The notes beneath the pieces were generated by a model. That model was given only the letters and a program-made list of their open reading frames with translations. It ran no database searches and had not been told where the DNA came from. From Cyanobacteria bacterium OH_CBB_238 (GTDB taxonomy: Bacteria > Cyanobacteriota > Vampirovibrionia > Gastranaerophilales > Gastranaerophilaceae), in contig JAEYQN010000139.1 in the NCBI GenBank assembly GCA_023409995.1, positions 1-11,848 on the forward strand: DNA of 11,848 nt, read 5' to 3'. Positions 1 to 6,241 of this stretch are shown in pieces (the first letter of the stretch is position 1; each line of letters starts with the position of its first letter). Both the position numbers and the translations under genes were made by a program.

Positions 1-1692
1 TGCACCACCAGACCCACTAGAGGAGTTATTGTTAAATACTGAAGCGGAAACTGTCATTTTTCCATAATCATTGTATATCGCTCCGCCATTATTACTTGAT
101 GAATGATTAGAAATAAATGATGAATTAGCTATATTGAGGTTTGAGCCAGATGTTGCATAAATTGCGCCACCAACCCCATTAGCACTTTTGTTTTCTGAAA
201 AATTAACCTCATCAATAGTTAATGCGCTTTCATTATAAATTGCCCCGCCATTCCCTACAGACGTATTATTCTTAAACGTTGAGTTTGTAAGTGAATTTGT
301 TTTGCCTGATGCAGAATTGAAAATTGCCCCACCAACATTATTAGCACTGTTTGAATCAAATGTTGAATTATATATGTTTAAAGAACCATTGTTATATATG
401 GCTCCTCCATTATCTACTTCTGCTTTGTTTGATTTAAATATGGAGCCATCAATAGTTAGATTACCTGTTGATGTGTTATAAATAGCGCCACCAACACCAT
501 TTTGTGAAATATTGTTATCAAATTGAACATTATTTAATTTAATAAGCCCTTCGTTATATATAGCACCAGCGTGGTTTGTTGCATTATTATTTTTTATTAG
601 TGAATCTTTTATTTCTAAGGTATGGGCAGTGGAGTTAAATATAGCACCAGCTATATTCTTGGAATAATTGTTATCGAACGTTGTCGAAATAATTTTCATG
701 TAGCCGTCATTATATATAGCACCACCATTGTTGTTTTGCGTTTTATTTTCTGAAAAATTAGAATTACTAATTAGTGTAGATGCTCCTGTGGAATTATAAA
801 TAGCACCACCCACACTATTAGTTGCAATATTTCTGTTGAAATTCACATTATCAAGCTCCAGCTCTCCTTCATTGTAGATAGCCCCACCATAAGAACTTTG
901 AGTTTTGTTTTCATTAAATTGAGAATTTTTTATTATTATTTTTCCGCTATTAGAATTGAAAATAGCACCCCCGGCACCATTTGCTACATTTTTGTTGAAA
1001 TTTGTATTATCTATAGTTAGATTTTGGGATGTATTGTAAATAGCACCGGCTCTATTACTGGTATAATTGTCAGTAAAGTTCGAGTTTTTTATATCAATGT
1101 TGCCAGAATTATAAATAGCACCACCGTACCCATTAATTACGTAGTTATTGCTAAATACCGTATTATTAATTGTCGCTACTCCACTGGCATTGTTGTATAT
1201 TGCTCCACCATCATAGTTTGCGTGATTGGCATCGAAGATACTTCCATCTACTCCTAAATTGCCTTCATTGTATATTGCACCTGCATTACTCCCAGCTGCA
1301 TAATTGCTGGAGAATAATGTGTCATATATATTTGTACTTGATTGGGTTGCATTATAGATAGCGCCTCCGTATCCATAATTTGTATTATTACCAGAAAAGT
1401 CAGAGTTTGATATTGTACTCTCGCCCCTATCAACATAAATGGCACCGCCATTATAGTTCGCATAGTTGTTATTAAATGCAGTGTTATTTATTTGTAAAAT
1501 TCCATAGTTATATATTGCTCCACCATGGTTGCTTTGAGCTTTGTTATTTGACAAAGTACTTCCTGCAATTGTCGTTGATGCTCCTGTTGCATTATAAATT
1601 GCACCCCCAAATCCACTTTGTGAAGTGTTATTATCAAGTACTGAATCAGATATGCTAAGCATGCCTCCGTTTGCATTGAATATAGCTCCTCC
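1..1692 (-). repeat. Tandem coding repeat, 21 full GGAI/FxxN units with alternating lengths
   Basis: Unit lengths in order from residue 145 are 28, 28, 25, 27, 28, 25, 28, 25, 26, 28, 26, 28, 25, 27, 26, 28, 25, 28, 26, 28 and 26 residues. Long units read GGAIYN-(A/S)TGAST-type before the second strand. Short units read GGAIYN-xGxLxI-type (NEG, NDG, NSG, NNG). For most of the array the two kinds alternate, so the true period is a pair of about 53 residues (about 160 bp). The phase slips around units 4-5 and 9. On the plus strand this shows as periodic 'atagcaccacc'-like words, which are codons rather than a DNA-level satellite. Confidence 0.85.
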
Positions 1693-2124
1693 ATCAGACA
1701 GAGAACTATTGTTTAACAAGATACTCTCAACAATTGAAGATTGTCCGTTATTATATATTACGCTGCCAACGTACCCTGAAAAATTTTTTATCGAAGATGC
1801 TATTGAGTTATCTGAGTTTAGTGATCCAAAATTATTTATGCTTAATGTTTTTCCTGAATATACACTGAATCCTGCAGCGGAAGAAGCTCCATTAAGGTTG
1901 TAATTATTCCCATATACTGAAAGATCATTACTTTGAAATGCTCCAAGAGTTGATGAGGTATTTACATCTGTATTAGCAGTGAAGTTCGTAGCAGAAGCAT
2001 CATTGATGGCTTGCCTTAATTCGTTTATCCCACCTGTATAATTATCCGCATAGCAAGAATTTTGGATAGTAAATCCAAACAAAAATAGGCATGTTAATGA
2101 ATATTTAACATATTTATTGAGCAT
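1..2124 (-). CDS. Secreted GGAI/FxxN repeat protein, Pmp-like (3' end outside window)
   Basis: An open frame runs without a stop from 2124 to the left edge (708 codons), so the C-terminus is missing. I start it at 2124: GAGG lies six bases upstream of this ATG but directly abuts the in-frame ATG at 2130. Residues 1-26 form a signal peptide (lysines, then a hydrophobic stretch LTCLFLFGFTI, then SCYA before D27). Residues 27-144 are Ser/Asn-rich and include one degenerate repeat (GSVIYN near 120). From residue 145 there are 21 complete repeats of 25-28 residues, each opening with GGAIYN or a close variant and nearly all carrying FxxN about 17-19 residues on, with a 22nd starting at the edge. 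GGA[ILV] plus FxxN is the signature of chlamydial polymorphic membrane proteins, which fold as a right-handed beta-helix. Surface exposure or secretion is inferred. Whether an autotransporter barrel or another anchor follows cannot be seen. The product could equally be an unrelated beta-helix adhesin. Confidence 0.88.
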   Translation of the reverse strand, partial: MLNKYVKYSLTCLFLFGFTIQNSCYADNYTGGINELRQAINDASATNFTANTDVNTSSTLGAFQSNDLSVYGNNYNLNGASSAAGFSVYSGKTLSINNFGSLNSDNSIASSIKNFSGYVGSVIYNNGQSSIVESILLNNSSLSDGGAIFNANGGMLSISDSVLDNNTSQSGFGGAIYNATGASTTIAGSTLSNNKAQSNHGGAIYNYGILQINNTAFNNNYANYNGGAIYVDRGESTISNSDFSGNNTNYGYGGAIYNATQSSTNIYDTLFSSNYAAGSNAGAIYNEGNLGVDGSIFDANHANYDGGAIYNNASGVATINNTVFSNNYVINGYGGAIYNSGNIDIKNSNFTDNYTSNRAGAIYNTSQNLTIDNTNFNKNVANGAGGAIFNSNSGKIIIKNSQFNENKTQSSYGGAIYNEGELELDNVNFNRNIATNSVGGAIYNSTGASTLISNSNFSENKTQNNNGGAIYNDGYMKIISTTFDNNYSKNIAGAIFNSTAHTLEIKDSLIKNNNATNHAGAIYNEGLIKLNNVQFDNNISQNGVGGAIYNTSTGNLTIDGSIFKSNKAEVDNGGAIYNNGSLNIYNSTFDSNSANNVGGAIFNSASGKTNSLTNSTFKNNTSVGNGGAIYNESALTIDEVNFSENKSANGVGGAIYATSGSNLNIANSSFISNHSSSNNGGAIYNDYGKMTVSASVFNNNSSSGSGGA

Positions 2125-2282
2125 CTTCATCCTCAGTTGTTATTCCACATGTCGGCAAAAATTATTCAGAATCCAATAAAGTTAATGATATACGTCAAAA
2201 AGCACTAAAGAATCAATTAGATAGATGATAAGACCTATAAGACTAGTAAAAAAGAATATATTTATTCTATAAAAACGTTACA

Positions 2283-2310
2283 TTGTCGTGATATTTTTTA
2301 ACAATAAAAT
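2283..2310 (+). promoter_or_regulatory. Candidate upstream promoter for the nrd leader
   Basis: TTGTCG (2283-2288) and TAAAAT (2305-2310) are separated by 16 bases. Transcription from about 2317 would include all of the sequence that could form the 5' arm of the riboswitch closing stem. The match to consensus is moderate, and AT-rich DNA gives such matches by chance. Confidence 0.35.
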
Positions 2311-2325
2311 TCAAGAATAATTGTT
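2300..2325 (+). promoter_or_regulatory. Imperfect dyad overlapping a -35 element
   Basis: AACAAT (2300-2305) and ATTC (2309-2312) are mirrored by GAAT (2315-2318) and ATTGTT (2320-2325), with one arm two bases longer than the other. The right arm overlaps the -35 element at 2324-2329, and the left arm overlaps the -10 of the upstream promoter candidate. It could be an operator. It does not resemble the NrdR box that I know. AT-rich sequence makes chance dyads likely. Confidence 0.25.
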
Positions 2326-2538
2326 GATTTTACTTTAAACATGGAATATAATTATAACAATAATCTGAGGGAAGCAAGGGTGAATATCTTTTTTAGATAT
2401 GAGTCCCTCACTGGTCCGCAACCGTAATAGTCGGAATACTTGGATAACGATTTTTGGCAAGTATCTGATGCCGAAACTTAACGTACGATGCATCGCCTAT
2501 TAGCTAAATTTCGACAAACCTCGAGACAGGAGATTTGG
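2323..2538 (+). ncRNA. Cobalamin (B12)-type riboswitch in the nrdDG leader
   Basis: The core reads GAGGGAAGC (2367-2375), a stem AGGG/CCCT (2377-2380 with 2405-2408) carrying an inner hairpin ATATC/GATAT, then CTGGTCCGCAACCGTAAT (2411-2428). The last block matches the conserved CCGCAACnGTAA segment of cobalamin riboswitches, and its order after GGGAA is the family order. Next comes a stem-loop with ATACTTG/CAAGTAT (2436-2442 with 2458-2464) nested in TCGG/CCGA, then CCGAAACTTAAC, a diverged counterpart of the B12-box segment. GTTGATTTT (2323-2331) can pair with AAACTTAAC (2474-2482) with one mismatch as a possible closing stem. A hairpin CAAACCTC/GAGATTTG with one mismatch (2515-2537) follows. 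The family binds B12 coenzymes and usually lowers expression. The outer boundaries are uncertain and it may be a variant class. Confidence 0.75.
2324..2352 (+). promoter_or_regulatory. Near-consensus promoter ahead of nrdDG
   Basis: TTGATT (2324-2329), a 17-base spacer and a perfect TATAAT (2347-2352) predict a start near 2359. By sequence this is the best promoter in the gap. It would begin only about ten bases before the conserved GGGAA of the riboswitch core (2369-2373), leaving almost no room for the outer stems P1/P2. Confidence 0.45.
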
Positions 2539-2552
2539 GTATGGAAGTGTCT

Positions 2553-2629
2553 TTAAAGAAGTATACTTACTCTTTAATATTGCATCTTTTTATCAACCCT
2601 ATTTCCACATTATTCAGTTTTTAAAGGAG
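2553..2629 (+). promoter_or_regulatory. Possible translation switch over the nrdD ribosome binding site
   Basis: AAAGGAG (2623-2629), eight bases before the nrdD ATG, is a strong ribosome binding site. CTCTTTAA (2570-2577) can pair with TTAAAGGAG (2621-2629) with a single bulged G and would hide it. The same segment TCTTTAA (2571-2577) can instead pair with TTAAAGA (2553-2559), freeing the site. I see no GC-rich terminator between the aptamer and nrdD, so control of translation rather than termination is the likelier output. The pairing was found by eye only. Confidence 0.35.
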
Positions 2630-2637
2630 ATATCTAG

Positions 2638-4932
2638 ATGGATAAAGTTGTGAATGGAGATGAAAGAGTTATAGAATTAAGTGCTATAAAACAAACAAAT
2701 CCAATTGAGAGTGCAAGTTTTGCAAAACCAAATATTTCTGCAGAGCCACCAAACAAAATGACATCATCAATAAAAAATATTGTTGGGCTTATCCATAAAC
2801 ACTCTTTTGATGATGTGAAGATTGTTAAAAAAGATGGAACAGAAGAAGATTATAATGTTCAAAAAGTAGTCAATGCTGTGACTAAATCAGCAGATAGATT
2901 ACTTGTTAAGTTTAGTGAACAAGAAATTCATTCAATATGTGAAATTGTTAATAAAAATGTTATGCAATCTCAAAAGAAAAAAATCCAGATTATGGATATG
3001 CACAACATTGTTGAAAGTGCTTTAGAACAGGTAAATCATAATGTTGCAAAAAGTTATAGAGATTACAGAAACTATAAAATAGATTTTGTTCAGATGCTTG
3101 ATAAGGTTTATCAAGAAAGCCAAAAAATTATGTATATTGGAGACAAGGAAAACTCTAATTCTGATTCAGCACTTGTTTCCACTAAAAGATCACTTATTTT
3201 TAATCAATTAAATAAAGAGTTATATAAAAAATTCTTTTTAAATGTAGCAGAGCTTCAGGCTGTACGTGATGGATATATTTATATTCATGACATGTCTGCA
3301 AGAAGAGATACTATGAATTGTTGTCTTTTTGATGTGGCTTCTGTATTAAGAGGTGGTTTTGAAATGGGTAACCTCTGGTACAATGAACCAAAAACACTGG
3401 AAGTTGCTTTTGATGTTATTGGTGATATAGTTATGGCTGCTGCGAGTCAGCAGTATGGTGGTTTTACTGTTCCAGAAGTAGATAAATTATTGGCGCCATA
3501 TGCCCAAAAAACATATGATATTAATTACCAAAAATATCTTGATATGGGTGTTTCAGCTGAAATTGCTGAAAAAGAAGCAACTGCTGATGTTGAGTTAAAC
3601 TTCCATGATGGCTTCCAAGGTTGGGAATATAAATTTAATACAGTGGCTTCAAGTAGAGGGGACTATCCATTTATTGCTATGTCAATGGGGCTTGGAACCA
3701 GTAAGTTTGAGAAAATAGCTTCAGTCCAAATGCTAGAAGTAAGAAAAAATGGACAGGGTAAAAAGGGATGTAAGAAGCCTGTTTTATTCCCTAAAATAGT
3801 ATTTTTATATGATGATGAGCTACATAATGATGGTGGCGAATTAGAAGAACTTTTTAATGCCGGTGTTGAATGTTCTCAAAGAACAATGTATCCTGATTGG
3901 CTATCACTTACCGGTGAAGGCTATGTATCCAGTATGTATAAAAAATACAAAAAAGTTATTTCTCCAATGGGCTGTAGGGCCTTTCTATCTCCTTGGTATG
4001 AAAAAGGAGGAGTGAAGCCGGCTGATGAAAATGATTTACCTGTGTTTGTAGGTAGGTTTAATATTGGTGCAATAAGTCTGCATCTTCCTATGATTTATGC
4101 CAAGGCACAAAAAGAAAGCAAAGACTTTTATGAAGTACTGGATTATTATTTAGAACTTATAAGAGGAATTCATGTAAGAACATATGATTATCTTGGAGAA
4201 CTGAGAGCCTCAACAAATCCTTTAGCTTATTGCGAAGGTGGTTTCTATGGCGGAAATTTGGGCATACATGATAAAATTAAACCTTTGCTAAAATCAGCTA
4301 CAGCTTCTTTTGGAATCACGGCATTAAATGAACTTCAAGAATTGCACAACAAGAAATCGCTTGTTGAAGATGCTTCTTTCGCCTTAGAAGTTATGGAGTA
4401 TATAAATAAACGAGTTGATGAATTTAAAGATCAAGATGGTTATTTGTATGCTATTTATGGGACTCCTGCAGAAAACCTTTGTGGTCTGCAAATAAAACAA
4501 TTCCGTAAAAAATATGGAGTTGTTGATAAAGTCTCTGATAGAGGTTATGTTTCAAATAGCTTCCATTGCCATGTTTCAGAAAATATTGGTCCTGCACAAA
4601 AGCAAGATTTGGAAAAAAGATTTTGGGATTTAATGAACGGTGGAAAAATACAATATGTAAAATACCCTATCTCATACAACAGAAAAGCCGTTGAAACTCT
4701 TATTCGAAGAGCAATGGACATGGGTTTTTATGAGGGAGTTAATCTTTCGCTTGCTTATTGTGATGACTGCGGGCATCAGGAGTTGTCAATGGATGTTTGT
4801 CCACAATGTGGAAGTACTAATTTAACTAAAATTGATCGAATGAATGGTTATCTTTCTTACTCCAGAGTTAAGGGTGATACTCGTCTTAATGAAGCAAAAA
4901 TGGAAGAGATTAAAGATAGAGTCAGCATGTAA
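2638..4932 (+). CDS. nrdD: Anaerobic ribonucleoside-triphosphate reductase, class III (NrdD)
   Basis: This glycyl-radical enzyme reduces ribonucleoside triphosphates to deoxy forms in the cytoplasm, normally with formate as reductant. An ATP-cone regulatory domain occupies about residues 60-148 (VKKDGTEEDYNVQKVV onward), after a roughly 55-residue N-terminal extension with no recognisable motif. The catalytic barrel contains MNCCLFDV (C228/C229) and MGCRAF (C446); by family comparison C446 is the likely thiyl-radical cysteine, with one of the pair at 228/229 as its partner. The C-terminus has the structural zinc site C708-x2-C711 and C721-x2-C724 and the radical loop RMNGYL with G737, 27 residues from the end. 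At 764 residues it is somewhat longer than the E. coli enzyme (712). The stop overlaps the nrdG start by one base, and a B12-type riboswitch lies upstream. The start is supported by AAAGGAG eight bases before it. Confidence 0.97.
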   Translation: MDKVVNGDERVIELSAIKQTNPIESASFAKPNISAEPPNKMTSSIKNIVGLIHKHSFDDVKIVKKDGTEEDYNVQKVVNAVTKSADRLLVKFSEQEIHSICEIVNKNVMQSQKKKIQIMDMHNIVESALEQVNHNVAKSYRDYRNYKIDFVQMLDKVYQESQKIMYIGDKENSNSDSALVSTKRSLIFNQLNKELYKKFFLNVAELQAVRDGYIYIHDMSARRDTMNCCLFDVASVLRGGFEMGNLWYNEPKTLEVAFDVIGDIVMAAASQQYGGFTVPEVDKLLAPYAQKTYDINYQKYLDMGVSAEIAEKEATADVELNFHDGFQGWEYKFNTVASSRGDYPFIAMSMGLGTSKFEKIASVQMLEVRKNGQGKKGCKKPVLFPKIVFLYDDELHNDGGELEELFNAGVECSQRTMYPDWLSLTGEGYVSSMYKKYKKVISPMGCRAFLSPWYEKGGVKPADENDLPVFVGRFNIGAISLHLPMIYAKAQKESKDFYEVLDYYLELIRGIHVRTYDYLGELRASTNPLAYCEGGFYGGNLGIHDKIKPLLKSATASFGITALNELQELHNKKSLVEDASFALEVMEYINKRVDEFKDQDGYLYAIYGTPAENLCGLQIKQFRKKYGVVDKVSDRGYVSNSFHCHVSENIGPAQKQDLEKRFWDLMNGGKIQYVKYPISYNRKAVETLIRRAMDMGFYEGVNLSLAYCDDCGHQELSMDVCPQCGSTNLTKIDRMNGYLSYSRVKGDTRLNEAKMEEIKDRVSM

Positions 4933-5417
4933 TGAATTACCACAATATAACAAAAGAAGATATGTTAAACGGAGAAGGTTTGAGGGTTGTTTTGTGGGTA
5001 TCTGGATGCGAACATCGTTGCAAAGGATGCCATAACTCCATTACTTGGGATGTAAATTCTGGGATTCTATTTGACGAAAAAGCTGAAGAAGAGCTATTTC
5101 AAGCATTAGATAGATCATATATAGACGGAATCACGTTTAGTGGTGGCGATCCATTACATCCATCTAATCGGTCGGAAACATTTAGATTGATAAAGAAATG
5201 CCGAAGTCAATATCCGCAAAAAACAATATGGTTATATACCGGATATAATTGGGAGCAAATAAAAGAGTTTGATGAAATTCAACTTATTGATGTTGTCGCT
5301 GAAGGTAAATTTATTGAAGAATTAAAAAACAATAATAAGCACTGGGTCGGTAGTTCTAATCAGAAAGTTATAAAGGTTAAAGAAACTATTCAGAATAAAC
5401 AAGTAATTTCGGCCTAA
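4932..5417 (+). CDS. nrdG: Anaerobic RNR-activating radical SAM protein (NrdG)
   Basis: NrdG uses a 4Fe-4S cluster and S-adenosylmethionine to abstract a hydrogen from the conserved glycine of NrdD, creating its glycyl radical. At 161 residues it has the usual size. The cluster motif CX3CX2C is C26, C30 and C33 (SGCEHRCKGCHN), and the SAM-binding GGDP lies at residues 71-74. The start codon shares a base with the nrdD stop (TAATG), so the two are translationally coupled, as expected for partners needed in fixed ratio. Confidence 0.96.
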   Translation: MNYHNITKEDMLNGEGLRVVLWVSGCEHRCKGCHNSITWDVNSGILFDEKAEEELFQALDRSYIDGITFSGGDPLHPSNRSETFRLIKKCRSQYPQKTIWLYTGYNWEQIKEFDEIQLIDVVAEGKFIEELKNNNKHWVGSSNQKVIKVKETIQNKQVISA

Positions 5418-5432
5418 TTCATAAAGAGGTGT

Positions 5433-6101
5433 ATGCAGATTATAAAAAATGATATTCTAAATAGAAATAGAGCTTTTACTCTCGCAGAAGTATTGGTGAC
5501 TCTTGTTGTAATTGGCGTTATAGCAGCGATGACTATACCTGTCATTATTCAATACATTGACGATGCTCAATTTAAGGCTGGATGGAAAAAAGTTTATTCA
5601 CAACTTGCTCAGGCAACTTCTGCTATGGTCATGGATAATAGCGGCTCTTTAGTAAATTCTTGTACATCAGATTATGAAAATTGTTTAAACAATATGTATA
5701 CGGCTCGTTTCAAAACTTCGAAAATATGTACCAATGGTTCCTTGTCAGGCAATTGTTGGCATAATAGTGGTAGCTGGTATCAATTAAGTGGTGAAGGCAT
5801 AAGCTGGGGTAATACTGCTGGTTTTATTGATAATGCAGGGGTTCTATATCGAGTTGAAGCTGCAGGTTTCCCATTGTGTGATAACAGCTCCTGGGTCAGC
5901 TCAATACCTAAATGTGCCTTTATAAATGTGGACGTAAATGGTTTTAAAAAACCCAATACTATTGGAAGAGATATTTTTCTGGCTATTGTAACCGAAAACA
6001 GAATATTGCCGGTTGGAACGGCGGATGATTCTGCACATTCAAATGACTGTCAAAAAGGTCAAAATGGTTGGGGATGTTCTGCAAAATTCTTGAGTGACTG
6101 A
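5433..6101 (+). CDS. Type IV pilin-like / pseudopilin protein with prepilin leader
   Basis: This 222-residue protein has a class III prepilin signal: a leader of 14 residues with Lys/Arg, cleavage predicted between A14 and F15, then FTLAEVLVTLVVIGVIAAM, a hydrophobic helix with the conserved glutamate at mature position 5. A prepilin peptidase would cleave it and the helix would anchor or assemble it in a pilus or type II-secretion-like fibre. The rest is a soluble head with several cysteines (for example near 78, 84, 98, 108, 150 and 161, and two near the C-terminus), suggesting disulfides, and a VDVNGFKKPNTIGRDIF segment. I associate this architecture with pilin-like families expanded in Vampirovibrionia. 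AGAGG lies three bases before the ATG. It starts 15 bases after nrdG, so it is probably on the same transcript, although no functional link to dNTP synthesis is known. The substrate or role is unknown. Confidence 0.85.
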   Translation: MQIIKNDILNRNRAFTLAEVLVTLVVIGVIAAMTIPVIIQYIDDAQFKAGWKKVYSQLAQATSAMVMDNSGSLVNSCTSDYENCLNNMYTARFKTSKICTNGSLSGNCWHNSGSWYQLSGEGISWGNTAGFIDNAGVLYRVEAAGFPLCDNSSWVSSIPKCAFINVDVNGFKKPNTIGRDIFLAIVTENRILPVGTADDSAHSNDCQKGQNGWGCSAKFLSD

Positions 6102-6130
6102 TTTTAATTTGTTGTGTTTCTATTAGAGAC

Positions 6131-6159
6131 TTGCATATAATTATATAGTTTGTTATTGT
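6131..6159 (+). promoter_or_regulatory. Candidate hydG promoter
   Basis: TTGCAT (6131-6136), a 17-base spacer and TATTGT (6154-6159) would start a transcript near 6166, about 75 bases before hydG. The match is fair. It would let hydG be transcribed apart from the nrdDG-pilin genes. Confidence 0.35.
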
Positions 6160-6191
6160 AGCTCAATGGGACTTTTTTAGCTTACTTTTTT
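6158..6191 (+). terminator. Weak candidate terminator after the pilin gene
   Basis: GTAGCT (6158-6163) pairs with AGCTTAC (6179-6185) with one bulged T, across a 15-base loop, and is followed by six Ts. The stem is short and the loop large, so efficiency would be low. It overlaps the predicted start region of the hydG promoter, so at most one of the two readings may be right. Confidence 0.3.
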
Positions 6192-6241
6192 ATATTAAAC
6201 TATTAGTGGTGGGCTTAATGATCAAATGAAAGTGTATTTAA

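Noticed and set aside
1..1692. Periodic plus-strand words that look like a DNA satellite or CRISPR-type array
   Set aside because: Spacing varies in whole codons and the words translate to GGAIYN; there are no constant direct repeats with unique spacers.
1024..1903. Several short plus- and minus-strand frames within the repeat region
   Set aside because: They are other-frame readings of the periodic GGAI repeat codons on the minus strand; none has a ribosome binding site, and the 708-codon frame explains the region fully.
2253..2268. Hairpin AGAATA/TATTCT followed by Ts on the minus strand, as a terminator
   Set aside because: The stem is only six AT-rich pairs and no minus-strand gene lies upstream of it to terminate.
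4844..5035. Short plus-strand frame across the nrdD-nrdG junction
   Set aside because: It lies out of frame inside two well-supported genes and has no homology or ribosome binding site.
6158..6172. GTAGCTCAATGGGA, like the D-arm of a tRNA
   Set aside because: There is no matching acceptor stem, anticodon arm or GTTCGA T-arm within the following 80 bases.
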